From positions 1 to 64,000 of the forward strand of contig CAYGSL010000022.1 in NCBI GenBank assembly GCA_964352475.1: 64,000 nt of DNA, read 5' to 3'. This document shows, one piece after another, positions 17,513 through 27,430 of this stretch; within the stretch, counting starts at the first letter, position 1; each line of letters begins with the position of its first letter. The notes under the pieces were generated by a model. The model made no database searches and was not told where the DNA came from. It saw only the letters and a list, made by a program, of their open reading frames with translations. Origin of the DNA: JAUIET01 sp964352475 (lineage in GTDB: Bacteria; Pseudomonadota; Gammaproteobacteria; Pseudomonadales; JAUIET01). The translations under genes were made by a program, and so were the position numbers.

Positions 17513-18717
17513 GATTTACCGACAGCAGCAGTATCGCGCTAACCGCCATCATTCGCTATCCCCTGCGCAGCAGCATGTTGCTGCTGGCCATTGCCATTGG
17601 TGTGTCAGCTGTATTGATGCTGACCTCATTGGGCGAAGGTGCTCGAACCTATGTGACCAAAGAATTTAATTCGCTGGGCACCAATTTACTGATTATCACG
17701 CCTGGCAAAATTGAAGTGGGTGGCAATGCCAGTGCGGCCAGCATTGGCCAGGCCGCGCGACCGCTAACCATTGAAGACGCGATGGCGATTAATAACAGCC
17801 CATACATAGAGTCTATTTTGCCGTTCATTGGTGGCAGTCTCACCATTAACTATGAAGGGCGCGAGCGTAACGTGAACATTGTGGGTACCAACCACAACAT
17901 GAGCGAAATGTTTGACTATGACATGGCTGAAGGCAGTTTTCTGCCAGCCATAGCGTTGGACAAAGTCAGCCAGGTAGCGGTTTTGGGTGATAGCGTTGCC
18001 AGCGAGTTGTTTCAAAACGAGAACCCGCTGGGCAAGTGGCTGCGCATTGGCGATCGCAGAGTGCGCGTTATTGGTGTGGTTGACCAAATGGGCCAATCGG
18101 GCAGTGTAGACGTGGACGAAACGGCGTTTCTGCCTATCGCGTTTTCAGCCCAGGTATTCAATACCGAATCTGTGCAAAAAATGATGGCAAACCCGCGCAG
18201 CGCAGACGTTATGGAAGCCGCTAGAAAAGACATCATCCGCACCGTTATGGCAAGGCATCAAGGCCATGACGATATTACGGTACTTGATCAAGGCGCCATT
18301 CTGAATACGTTTAACTCTATCTTTCTGGTGCTGACCAGTACTTTGGGAGCGATTGCGTCGATCAGCTTGATTGTGGCGGGTACCTTAATCATGAATGTGA
18401 TGCTGGTGGCTGTGTCGCAGCGCACCGCTGAGATAGGTTTAATCAAGGCGCTAGGTGGTCAACGCCAGCAAATCATCACTCTTTTTCTCACCGAAGCGGC
18501 TATTTTGAGTTTTATCGGCGCGGTGTTTGGCGTGTTATTGGGTGAAGGCGCTATTTACCTGATGCGCGAATTCTATCCGGCCGTAGAGTTCCGTGCCCCG
18601 TTGTGGGCTACGTTTTCGGCGGTTGCCATGGCCGTGCTGTGCGGCTTGCTGTTTGGCATTATGCCAGCGCGACGAGCTGCCTCGCTAGACCCGATTGAGG
18701 CGCTGGCCAGTCATTGA
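17509..18717 (+). CDS. MacB-like ABC transporter permease
   Basis: A 402-residue FtsX-type permease: TM1 at about 21-43, a large periplasmic MacB_PCD domain (about 45-270), then three membrane helices with the ISLIVAGTLIMNVMLVAVSQRTAEIGLIKALGG-type signature region. MacB-like pumps expel macrolides, peptides, lipids or lipoproteins from the periplasm. No outer-membrane TolC partner is encoded nearby. Its gene context, between two DUF3604 genes, suggests transport of a molecule made, cleaved or sensed by them. Confidence 0.92.
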   Translation: MRFTDSSSIALTAIIRYPLRSSMLLLAIAIGVSAVLMLTSLGEGARTYVTKEFNSLGTNLLIITPGKIEVGGNASAASIGQAARPLTIEDAMAINNSPYIESILPFIGGSLTINYEGRERNVNIVGTNHNMSEMFDYDMAEGSFLPAIALDKVSQVAVLGDSVASELFQNENPLGKWLRIGDRRVRVIGVVDQMGQSGSVDVDETAFLPIAFSAQVFNTESVQKMMANPRSADVMEAARKDIIRTVMARHQGHDDITVLDQGAILNTFNSIFLVLTSTLGAIASISLIVAGTLIMNVMLVAVSQRTAEIGLIKALGGQRQQIITLFLTEAAILSFIGAVFGVLLGEGAIYLMREFYPAVEFRAPLWATFSAVAMAVLCGLLFGIMPARRAASLDPIEALASH

Positions 18718-18840
18718 GGCTTATTGTGCCGCTGCTACGTTGCCAAGGTCGCTGCCTGGCATAAGGCTGACCGGTATTTAAGTAAACACTGCCGGCAAAT
18801 AAACGTAAAATAGGGGTTCTTCATACCAAGGACACTATCA

Positions 18841-20802
18841 ATGCGCCTCGCAATTATTGGTTTTGCACTGTTTCTGAGTGGCAGCATAGCCACAGCGGCT
18901 GACTATTCGCCGCCGGTTGCTAACGACTACCCAAATCGATTGCTGTGGGGTGACACCCACGTTCACAGCTTTTTATCGCCCGATGCGTTCACTTTCGGTA
19001 ATCAAACCATCACTCCTGAGCAAGCATTTCGCTTCGCGCGTGGCGAAACCGTTACCTCGCAGGGTGGCTTGCAAGCGAAACTGTCCAGACCTTTAGACTT
19101 TCTACTGGTGTCTGATCACGCGGAATATCTGGGTGTGTTCCCAAAAGTGTTTGGCGGCTCAGAAGACATTCTTGCAACGCCACTTGGCCAGCGTTGGAGC
19201 GGGTATCTCAAAGACAATCAGGCAACCAAAGTGCTGATGGAATTCGGCATATTGTCTATGGGGGCTGAGCATCTGGAGCACACTCTCAGTCAGCTGACGG
19301 ATGCGATGAATCTTGGCCTTGATGCCGATGTGTTGCGCGATCCTGCCCAAACCTCGGTACCAGAACCTATAAAACGATCGATCTGGAATGATGTAGGCGC
19401 CGTCGCCGACCAGTTTAATGAGCCAGGCCGTTTCACGGCGTTTATTGGTTACGAATGGACTTCAATGCCTGGCGGCAACAATCTGCATAGAAATGTGTTG
19501 TTCCGTGATGGTGCTGATAAAACAACGCAAGTGCTGCCGTTCTCATCGATTGATGGCGGTGACCCGGAGCAACTGTGGGAATTTCTGGCGGACTATGAAG
19601 AGAAAACCGGTGGCAGGGTATTGTCTATACCGCACAATAGTAATGTTAGCAACGGTTTGATGTTTGCTGAAACAACACTGAAGGGCGACCCGCTAAGTGC
19701 GGAGTATGCGCAACGCAGAAGCCGCTGGGAGCCGGTGATTGAAGTAACCCAAATAAAAGGCGACAGTGAAGCGCATCCATTCTTGTCGCCTGACGACGAG
19801 TTTGCCGATTATGAAACCTGGGACAAAGCCAACCTCTCTTTTAATGCAGTAAAAGAGCAGTCTATGTTGAAGTATGAATACGCGCGCTCTGCACTGAAAC
19901 TGGGTTTGGCGCAGCAAGCGGAATTGGGTGAAAACCCGTTCAAGTTTGGCATGATTGGCAGTACCGATTCGCACACCAGCCTGGCCACCGCAGACGAAGA
20001 TAACTACTTCGGTAAAATGACCAGCGCCGAACCGGAAAAAGACCGCGCTTACCGATCGTTTTTTCCGCAACCGGCGTCACCAGACCAGATTCAGCAAGAC
20101 CAATGGGAAAGTGCAGCCTCTGGTTATGCCGCGGTTTGGGCTAAGGACAATACGCGCGAAGAAATTTTTGACGCGATGCAACGCCGTGAAGTGTATGCCA
20201 CAACTGGCCCGCGCATGAGTGTGCGTTTTTTTGCAGGCTGGAACTTTGCCGCCAGCGATGTGCATCGGCCTGATCTTGCCTCACATGGTTATCGCAACGG
20301 CGTGCCTATGGGTGCTGACTTGCCAGTTAATGCAAAAGAGGGCGCAGTACCTACATTCCTGGTGGCTGCGCAAAAAGACCCTACCGGCGCAAACCTTGAC
20401 CGCTTGCAAATTGTTAAAAGCTGGCTGGATGAAAACGGCGAAACCCACGAACGCGTTTTCAATATAGCCGCATCTGATGAGCGTCCCATACTGAACAATA
20501 AAGTTCGCCCGGTAGGCAATACGGTTGATACAGAGTCAGCAACGTACCTGAACTCAATAGGTGATGCAGAGTTGGCTGTGGTGTGGACAGATACAGAGTT
20601 TGATCCTAATCAATCAGCGGTGTACTACGCACGCGTGATAGAAATACCCACACCACGATGGACGCACATTGATGAAGTGTTTTTCAAATCGCAGGCGCCT
20701 GAGCAAGCGCCAAAGTGGACTCAAGAGCGCGCGTATACGTCGCCTATTTGGTACACACCAGAAGCGTCGGATGAGTCTGAACAAAACGGTGACGCACAAT
20801 GA
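18841..20802 (+). CDS. DUF3604 domain protein, secreted (second copy)
   Basis: A 653-residue protein with a cleavable signal peptide (MRLAIIGFALFLSGSIATAA) followed by a full DUF3604 domain: LLWGDTHVHSFLSPDA, LLVSDHAEYLG, SIPHNSNVSNGLMF, IGSTDSHTSLAT and QRREVYATTGPRM. The conserved His/Asp pattern implies a metal-dependent periplasmic hydrolase. It shares motif order with the 686-residue copy but has few cysteines and no anchor. A 123-bp spacer separates it from the permease gene. Its stop overlaps the next ATG (ATGA). Confidence 0.9.
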   Translation: MRLAIIGFALFLSGSIATAADYSPPVANDYPNRLLWGDTHVHSFLSPDAFTFGNQTITPEQAFRFARGETVTSQGGLQAKLSRPLDFLLVSDHAEYLGVFPKVFGGSEDILATPLGQRWSGYLKDNQATKVLMEFGILSMGAEHLEHTLSQLTDAMNLGLDADVLRDPAQTSVPEPIKRSIWNDVGAVADQFNEPGRFTAFIGYEWTSMPGGNNLHRNVLFRDGADKTTQVLPFSSIDGGDPEQLWEFLADYEEKTGGRVLSIPHNSNVSNGLMFAETTLKGDPLSAEYAQRRSRWEPVIEVTQIKGDSEAHPFLSPDDEFADYETWDKANLSFNAVKEQSMLKYEYARSALKLGLAQQAELGENPFKFGMIGSTDSHTSLATADEDNYFGKMTSAEPEKDRAYRSFFPQPASPDQIQQDQWESAASGYAAVWAKDNTREEIFDAMQRREVYATTGPRMSVRFFAGWNFAASDVHRPDLASHGYRNGVPMGADLPVNAKEGAVPTFLVAAQKDPTGANLDRLQIVKSWLDENGETHERVFNIAASDERPILNNKVRPVGNTVDTESATYLNSIGDAELAVVWTDTEFDPNQSAVYYARVIEIPTPRWTHIDEVFFKSQAPEQAPKWTQERAYTSPIWYTPEASDESEQNGDAQ

Positions 20803-21764
20803 GCTATAACTTCGACCCGGAATTTCGCGATTTAATTTCGCTGATCCCAGCCGCTGACTTCTCCGATGTTGAAGGCTCACGCCAGGGTATCGAGACGATG
20901 TTGGCCGACATCAACGGTGCCCTGGATACCTCGGGTCTGGATATTGAAGACAGAATGATCCCTGGTCTTGGTAACGACCCGGAATTAGCGGTAAGAGTTT
21001 ATCTGCCGAAACATCGCATCGGCACCACAGGCGCCTTGCTATACATCCACGGTGGCGGATTCGTTGTAGGTAGCCTGGACTCAGAGCACGCCGGCGTATG
21101 CAACTTCGCCAATGACCTGGGCGTCCCGATCGTATCGGTTGATTATCGCCTGGCGCCGGAAGCCACTTACCCTGAACCTGTTGATGATTGTTACGCTGCG
21201 CTACTGTGGTTGCATGCGCATACTGAAGAGTTCGACATAGACCCTGAGCGTATCGCAATTATTGGTCTTAGCGCCGGTGGCGGATTAAGCGCGTCGACTG
21301 TGTTGCGTGCCAAATCCGAAGGCGGGCCGGCAATATGCCACCAGTTTCTCGGCATTCCCGAACTGGATGACCGCCTGCAAACGCCCAGCATGACTCAGTT
21401 TACTGATACGCCGCTGTGGAATCGTCCAAATGCGATTGTGAGCTGGGAGTTTTACCTAAGCCCGCGCTATAACCCGGGCGCAGATGATGTGCCAGTGGAA
21501 GCAGCCCCGGCAAGAGCAACTGCGGAAGATGTGAAAGGCTTGCCCCCTGCGTTTATTTCCGCCATGGAATTCGACCCGCTGCGAGATGAAGCCATTTACT
21601 ACGCGCTGACCTTGCTGGAAGCCGGCGTACCGGTTGAGTTGCATGTGTACCCTGGAACGTTTCACGGCAGCTCGCTGTTTACTGAAGCCGCGGTGAGTCA
21701 GCGCCAACAGAATGATTTAAGCGGTGCTTTGCGCAGGGCATTGGCCATACCTGCCAACGAATGA
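20799..21764 (+). CDS. Alpha/beta hydrolase, hormone-sensitive-lipase (family IV) type
   Basis: A 321-residue cytoplasmic esterase with the HSL oxyanion motif HGGGFVVGSLDS, nucleophile elbow GLSAGGGL (Ser in GxSxG), FDPLRDEA with the catalytic Asp and a YPGTFHGSS catalytic His. Such enzymes cleave short acyl esters. It overlaps both neighbours by 4 bp and so belongs to an operon with a DUF3604 protein and a thioredoxin-like protein, which may form a small degradation pathway. Confidence 0.92.
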   Translation: MSYNFDPEFRDLISLIPAADFSDVEGSRQGIETMLADINGALDTSGLDIEDRMIPGLGNDPELAVRVYLPKHRIGTTGALLYIHGGGFVVGSLDSEHAGVCNFANDLGVPIVSVDYRLAPEATYPEPVDDCYAALLWLHAHTEEFDIDPERIAIIGLSAGGGLSASTVLRAKSEGGPAICHQFLGIPELDDRLQTPSMTQFTDTPLWNRPNAIVSWEFYLSPRYNPGADDVPVEAAPARATAEDVKGLPPAFISAMEFDPLRDEAIYYALTLLEAGVPVELHVYPGTFHGSSLFTEAAVSQRQQNDLSGALRRALAIPANE

Positions 21765-22234
21765 GTCAGCTTGCAGGTCGTCTGACCTCCATTGTATTCG
21801 CCGTTTTTATTCTGTTTGTGTCTGCAGCTGGTGCCGCTGAAGAGCTGCCTATTGATGCAGAAGGTTTTGACCCTGCGGATTACAAAGGCAAGGTACTGTA
21901 CCTGGATTTCTGGGCCTCGTGGTGCGGACCATGCAGGGCAACGTTTCCATTGATGAACCAGCTAAGGCAGAAATACAGCGAAGATGAGCTGGCTATTGTA
22001 GCGGTAAATCTGGACGGGCAACGCAGCAACGCTGACCGCTTTCTGAAACAATACCCGGCTAGCTTTTCAGTTCTTTACGACCCCGAGGGTGTTTTGGCCA
22101 GCCGCTATCAGCTTCCGGGTATGCCGACTAGCTACACCTACGACCAACGGGGAGAACTAGTGCATACCCATATCGGTTTTCAGGAAAACGATGAAGAGCT
22201 TGTACGTAAAAGGCTGGCTGAGCTGCTTCGGTAA
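21761..22234 (+). CDS. TlpA-like periplasmic thioredoxin
   Basis: A 157-residue TlpA/ResA-type protein with an N-terminal signal/anchor (about residues 8-26) and a C55-G-P-C58 active site in FWASWCGPCRATFP. The GMPTSYTYDQRG cis-proline loop is present. It probably reduces disulfides in the periplasm. Its place at the end of the DUF3604 operon, whose first DUF3604 protein is cysteine-rich, suggests it maintains those proteins. Confidence 0.9.
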   Translation: MSQLAGRLTSIVFAVFILFVSAAGAAEELPIDAEGFDPADYKGKVLYLDFWASWCGPCRATFPLMNQLRQKYSEDELAIVAVNLDGQRSNADRFLKQYPASFSVLYDPEGVLASRYQLPGMPTSYTYDQRGELVHTHIGFQENDEELVRKRLAELLR

Positions 22235-22259
22235 ATGGTAGTTCAGGCTTGTTGAGCGC

Positions 22260-24281
22260 TTACTTCGCAACACGACGGTAAAAATCGTCAAACAACGGCG
22301 CCATATACTGGCTGCCGTAGGTAGATACGTGGTCATCGTCGCGATAGATTGCGCCACCGTCTCTAACAACTGGGCACAGTTCTTTGTTGGTTTCTACCAC
22401 GCCACAGAGGTACGGCACCGGGTCTAGCAAGGTTAAGCGGTACTCGGGTTTTTCTGCGAGTGATCGAATAAACGCATTAACGCGTTTTTGTCGTTCTTCG
22501 TGTTCCGAGACAGTCACGCCTAAAGCATTCATATCGTCGCCCTGCATTTTACGGCTGGCCAGATAACGTGGCGACGTATGCTCATTCTGCAGCGGAGCCT
22601 GCAGCAACAGCGTAACATCGGCTGTTTTCGATAGTTCTGCAATCATGCCTTCGAGACCTTTTTCGAAGGCTTCTCTGGCCTCTGCCGCTGGTGGTTTGCC
22701 CTTCGCCAGCCAATTGCCTGGCCGCTCACCATCCGCGTCTAATGCGCCAATCATTCGGTCTTCAGGATAAAACGCCCAGCGTCCCAGCAACAACACATTG
22801 TCTATGTTGTCATTTCGAACGCGCTCAATCACCGCACGGTTAAATGCATCGCAGTTATGCAGATCACCGGTGTCATAACGATATACACCCAGTATAGGCG
22901 GGCAGCCGTTGTACCCGGCAAACATGCCGGGCACGTTTTTCTGCCCGCTCAATTGGTCAAGCAGTGGCATCATTGAATTGGAATGGCTGTCACCAACGGC
23001 AATAAACGCAGGTTTTTCTTGTGACTCAGGATCGCCAAGCGTGCAGACTCGATCCGGATTGAAGTTCATGTAGTGGGGGTTTAAACATTCGCCCCGCCGC
23101 TTGTTGTAATACTCGTGCCCGCTGTACACAGACAGCACTTGCGAATCAATACGGCTTGGGAAGCCATTGGTCAAATGACCCGCCAGGCCTATGCCTATGC
23201 ACACCACGGCGGCGGCAAAAGCGGCGACAAATACAGATTTCCTGGTTTTAAATACTTCACCACGACGAATAGGCCCTTCCACAAAGCGCCATGAGAAGTA
23301 GGCCAGTACAAAACTGGCAACCATGGCCGCAACATTCAGCAGCATTAGTTCTTCGCCAGTGGAGTGATAACGCGCAAACACCATTAACGGCCAATGCCAC
23401 AAGTACAGCGAATACGACAATAAACCAACGAACACAACTGGCTTAAGAGCCAGCATTTTGTAACACCATGTTTTATGGTCTGGCGATTGGCTGAAAATAA
23501 TCAGGCCGGTGCCAACGCAGGGTAACAAGGCGCTCACACCTGGAAATCGCGTTTCCTTGGTATACACCAGACAGGTGTACACAATCATTGCCAGGCCAGA
23601 CAGGCTTAATACTTCGCGCAGCCACCCGGGTGAGTTGTTCAGTCGAATAAACACCAGCAACGCGCCAATGCTCAGTTCCCAGGCGCGTGCGGGTAACAGG
23701 AAGAAAGCAGCCTCTGGCGCACTTTTCACCATCTGATGGCTGAGTAGCAGCGAGATGATAGCCAGTACGCCAATCACCAAAACCCTGAAACGAGCACGAC
23801 TGCCGGCCAGTGCCATCATTAAGAATGGAAACAACAAATAAAACTGTTCTTCGATGGCCAGTGACCAGGTGTGCAGTAAAGGCTTTAATTCGCCTGGCCC
23901 GGCGAAATACCCGGCTTCGGTGAAAAACAAAAAATTCGATGCAAAGACCGTGATCGCAAACAGAGATTCACTGAAGTCTCTGTAGTCATCGGGGAGCAAT
24001 AAGAACCAACTCCCCACCAATGCAAACAGTGCTACCACCATCAGCGGTGGGATGATTCGTCGTACACGTCGTTCCCAGAAGTCGATCAGGCTGAACGTGC
24101 CTTTATCTATCTTGCTGGTGATGATGGAGGTGATTAAATAACCACTGATCACAAAAAATACATCCACGCCAACGTAACCGCCAGAAATGCTGGTAACACC
24201 GCCGTGAAACAGCAGTACAGCCATAACGGCTACCGCTCTAAGCCCATCAATATCAGGCCGATAGGTAAAAGGGTGCGACAT
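22260..24281 (-). CDS. Acyltransferase (OafA/YrhL type) with C-terminal SGNH domain
   Basis: A roughly 673-residue membrane O-acyltransferase. Residues 1-350 form the acyltransferase-3 domain with about ten membrane helices and the RPDIDGLRAVAVMAVLLFHGG motif carrying the catalytic His. The C-terminus is an SGNH domain with VGDSHSNSMMPL and DDDHVSTYGSQYM. Fused proteins of this kind acetylate surface polysaccharides or peptidoglycan. The start is placed at ATG 24281 (MSHPFTYRPD), with AAGGAG 13 nt upstream; the 54 extra residues of the longer frame do not look real. Confidence 0.9.
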   Translation of the reverse strand: MSHPFTYRPDIDGLRAVAVMAVLLFHGGVTSISGGYVGVDVFFVISGYLITSIITSKIDKGTFSLIDFWERRVRRIIPPLMVVALFALVGSWFLLLPDDYRDFSESLFAITVFASNFLFFTEAGYFAGPGELKPLLHTWSLAIEEQFYLLFPFLMMALAGSRARFRVLVIGVLAIISLLLSHQMVKSAPEAAFFLLPARAWELSIGALLVFIRLNNSPGWLREVLSLSGLAMIVYTCLVYTKETRFPGVSALLPCVGTGLIIFSQSPDHKTWCYKMLALKPVVFVGLLSYSLYLWHWPLMVFARYHSTGEELMLLNVAAMVASFVLAYFSWRFVEGPIRRGEVFKTRKSVFVAAFAAAVVCIGIGLAGHLTNGFPSRIDSQVLSVYSGHEYYNKRRGECLNPHYMNFNPDRVCTLGDPESQEKPAFIAVGDSHSNSMMPLLDQLSGQKNVPGMFAGYNGCPPILGVYRYDTGDLHNCDAFNRAVIERVRNDNIDNVLLLGRWAFYPEDRMIGALDADGERPGNWLAKGKPPAAEAREAFEKGLEGMIAELSKTADVTLLLQAPLQNEHTSPRYLASRKMQGDDMNALGVTVSEHEERQKRVNAFIRSLAEKPEYRLTLLDPVPYLCGVVETNKELCPVVRDGGAIYRDDDHVSTYGSQYMAPLFDDFYRRVAK

Positions 24282-24499
24282 GGGTGGGAAACAACTCCTT
24301 GGGGAAAGCTCTACATAAACCCTAGCTGAAATCAGTTGTATCGTGAAACCGAATGGGCTCGCAAGTATAAGTTTATAAACATTTTTTTTGCTTAACGGGC
24401 GCTTTACAGCCGACCGCACGGAATTTGATCGCTTAACACACAAACACAGATAACTCTGTATAATCGCTGGCCGTCATTTGCCCACCATTGCTCGTTTCC

Positions 24500-26074
24500 A
24501 TGACCGACAGCTACACAGACCGTCGTACCTTTGCGATTATTTCGCACCCGGACGCTGGTAAAACGACCATCACCGAAAAACTGTTGTTGTTTGGCAATGT
24601 CATTCAGCAGGCCGGTACGGTGAAAGGGCGGAAATCTGACCGCCATGCCACCTCAGACTGGATGAGTATGGAGCAAGAGCGGGGCATCTCGGTCACCTCA
24701 TCAGTGATGCAATTTCCGTACAAAGGGCGAACAGTTAACTTGCTGGACACACCTGGCCACGAAGACTTCTCTGAAGATACTTACCGCACACTCACCGCCG
24801 TTGATTCCGCCTTAATGGTGGTGGATGGGGCCAAGGGCGTGGAAGCGCGAACCATTAAATTGATGGAAGTGTGCCGCTTGCGCACCACACCCATTCTCAG
24901 TTTCGTTAACAAAATGGATCGCGATATTCGAGACCCAATAGAATTGTTAGATGAAATTGAAACCGTTTTAAACATTGCAGCAGCCCCCATCAATTGGCCG
25001 CTAGATATGGGGCGCCAGTTCAAAGGCGTATACAACCTGTATACCGACACCATCCACGTGTTCCAGCAAGGTCAAGGCAAAACCATTCCAGAAGATGTGC
25101 AAATAAAAGGTCTGCACAGCGAAGAGGCGAAAGTGCATCTAGGCAGTATTTATGAAGATGTACTCGGTGAGATAGAGCTGGTACGTGGCGCCAGTCACGA
25201 ATTTGACCGAGACGCTTATCTGGCCGGTGAGCTAACACCTGTGTATTTCGGAACCGCACTTGGCAATTTCGGTGTGCGGGAAATGCTGGATGGCTTTGTT
25301 GAAAATGCACCGGTTCCGCAACAGCGCAACGCCGGCGACAAGGAAGTGCAGCCGGGAGACGATATGTTCTCGGGTTTTGTGTTCAAGATTCAGGCAAACA
25401 TGGACCCCAAGCATCGCGATCGAATCGCATTCATGCGTTTGGTCTCTGGCAGATACCAGCGTGGCATGAAAATGCGCCACGTGCGAATTGGTAAAGACGT
25501 GCGTATTGCCGACGCGGTGACGTTTACGGCAGGTGAGCGAGCTCATGTGGAAGAAGCGCTGGCGGGCGACATTATTGGCTTGCACAATCACGGCACGATT
25601 CAAATCGGCGACACCTTCACCAGTGGTGAAGAATTGCAATTCACCGGCATACCGCATTTCGCGCCAGAGTTATTCCGGCGCATTCGGATGAAAGACCCGT
25701 TAAAGACCAAGCAGCTGCAAAAAGGTTTGAAGCAATTGTCTGAGGAAGGTTCCACCCAGGTGTTTATGCCGGAACGCAATAATGACCTTATTGTGGGTGC
25801 GGTGGGTGTGCTGCAATTTGAAGTGGTGGCGTACCGCTTGAAAGACGAATATGGCGTGGATTGTTTATACGAGAATATTAACGTGTACACCGCCCGCTGG
25901 ATTGAGTGTGATGACGCCAAAACGCTGGACGAATTCAAACGCAAAAACGGCGACAACATTGCCATAGACGGTGGCGGGCACCTGACGTATCTGGCGCCAA
26001 CGCGCGTTAACCTGAGTCTTGCCGAAGAACGCTGGCCAGATGTGAAGTTCCGCGCCACCCGCGAGCATCATTAG
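24500..26074 (+). CDS. prfC: Peptide chain release factor 3 (RF3)
   Basis: RF3 is the translational GTPase that recycles RF1 and RF2 from the ribosome. The G motifs are SHPDAGKTT, the switch region QERGISVTSS, DTPGHEDFS and NKMD. Domains II and III follow with FKIQANMDPKHRDRIAF and VVAYRLKDEYGVD. The length (524 residues) agrees with the family. The start is placed at ATG 24500 (MTDSYTDRRTF), not the alternative start 12 nt earlier. It is monocistronic. Confidence 0.97.
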   Translation: MTDSYTDRRTFAIISHPDAGKTTITEKLLLFGNVIQQAGTVKGRKSDRHATSDWMSMEQERGISVTSSVMQFPYKGRTVNLLDTPGHEDFSEDTYRTLTAVDSALMVVDGAKGVEARTIKLMEVCRLRTTPILSFVNKMDRDIRDPIELLDEIETVLNIAAAPINWPLDMGRQFKGVYNLYTDTIHVFQQGQGKTIPEDVQIKGLHSEEAKVHLGSIYEDVLGEIELVRGASHEFDRDAYLAGELTPVYFGTALGNFGVREMLDGFVENAPVPQQRNAGDKEVQPGDDMFSGFVFKIQANMDPKHRDRIAFMRLVSGRYQRGMKMRHVRIGKDVRIADAVTFTAGERAHVEEALAGDIIGLHNHGTIQIGDTFTSGEELQFTGIPHFAPELFRRIRMKDPLKTKQLQKGLKQLSEEGSTQVFMPERNNDLIVGAVGVLQFEVVAYRLKDEYGVDCLYENINVYTARWIECDDAKTLDEFKRKNGDNIAIDGGGHLTYLAPTRVNLSLAEERWPDVKFRATREHH

Positions 26075-26194
26075 TCTGAGCTAGTTCCTGTCCGGAAATA
26101 GCCTTACTGGACATAAACGAGCCGCCCGTCAACATTGCCTGACACCGCCCTTACACCTATCATGGGTGCATCTTTGAACACATAGGGTCACGCC

Positions 26195-27430
26195 GTGTCA
26201 CAAAATGTTTATATCCTGGGGGGTGCCCAAACCGATTTTTCACGTAATTGGGCCAGAGAAGGTCTGGATCTGTTTGATATGTTCAGTGAGTGTCTTACTG
26301 ACGCGGTATCAAAAGCGGATGTGCAGCCTGAGCAAATTGAAGTGGGCCATGTTGGCACTTTCAATGCCCAGTTGTTTACCGGGCAAGGCATATTAGGTGG
26401 CTTGTTTGCCCATGTGTTTCCTGAAATGCGCATGATGCCAAGTTCCTGCCACGAAGCGGCTTGTGCGTCGGGTTCAATGGCCTTACTGGCTGCCATGCGC
26501 GACATAATGTGCGGTCATTATCAGACGTCTGCGGTTATTGGCATTGAGATGATGCGCAACACCGACGGTAAAACCGCCGCGGAATACCTGGGTGCGGCCA
26601 CCTGGAAAGGTGTGGAAGCGCTAGACGCCGACTACCCCTGGCCACATATGTTTGACCTGATTGTGGACGAATACGACAAGCGCTACGGCATTAACACCGA
26701 TCATTTAAAAACCATTGGCAAAACCAATTTTGGCAATGGCAGTCAAAACCCGAACGCGCAGACCCGCAAATGGGATTTCCCGGAAGGCAGTTTCTCAGAC
26801 GACGACAAGCTCAATCCGGTGATAGAAGGCCGTGTACGAAAGCTGGACTGCGGCCAGGTGACTGATGGTGCGGCATCAGTCGTGTTGGCCAGTGAGGAGT
26901 TTGCGCGCAAGTACGCAGCCGACAGGGGTATGAAGCTAAGCGAAATTCCGAGAATCAAAGGTTGGGGCCACAGATGCGGGCCGTTGCTGCTAGATCGCAA
27001 GTTGGAGCTAAGCAAAGACGAAGCCCTGATCTTTCCTCACGCGGCTTTGTGCGGGCTGGAAGCGGCCCAACGAGCTGGTTTCGAAAAAGTCAGCGACCTG
27101 GATGGTCTGGAAACGCACGACTGCTTCTCCATCACCGAATACATGGCGATAGATCACTTGGGTCTGACCCCTCCAGGTCAAAGTTGGCAGGCAGTGGAAG
27201 AGGGCGTGATACAAAAAGACGGCAGTTTTCCAATCAATCCCAGTGGCGGTCTGATTGGTCTGGGACACCCGGTGGGCGCTACAGGTGTGCGTATGCTGCT
27301 GGACTGTTACAAACAATGCACGGGTAGCGCCGGCGGCTATCAGATTGAAGACGTGCAAAACATGATGACCTTCAATGTGGGTGGCAGTACGACCACTTGC
27401 GCCAGCTTTGTGGTGGGCACCGGTCAATGA
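26195..27430 (+). CDS. Thiolase family protein (acetyl-CoA acetyltransferase/SCP2-like)
   Basis: A 411-residue thiolase-superfamily protein. The nucleophile Cys90 is in SSCHEAACASGSMAL, and the later active-site blocks are LETHDCFSITEY and NPSGGLIGLGHPVGATGVR, with a TTCASFVVG ending. The pattern fits the SCP2-thiolase-like branch, which acts in steroid side-chain or other acyl-CoA cleavage. The start is GTG 26195. It overlaps the next small gene by 4 bp (ATGA). Confidence 0.88.
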   Translation: MSQNVYILGGAQTDFSRNWAREGLDLFDMFSECLTDAVSKADVQPEQIEVGHVGTFNAQLFTGQGILGGLFAHVFPEMRMMPSSCHEAACASGSMALLAAMRDIMCGHYQTSAVIGIEMMRNTDGKTAAEYLGAATWKGVEALDADYPWPHMFDLIVDEYDKRYGINTDHLKTIGKTNFGNGSQNPNAQTRKWDFPEGSFSDDDKLNPVIEGRVRKLDCGQVTDGAASVVLASEEFARKYAADRGMKLSEIPRIKGWGHRCGPLLLDRKLELSKDEALIFPHAALCGLEAAQRAGFEKVSDLDGLETHDCFSITEYMAIDHLGLTPPGQSWQAVEEGVIQKDGSFPINPSGGLIGLGHPVGATGVRMLLDCYKQCTGSAGGYQIEDVQNMMTFNVGGSTTTCASFVVGTGQ

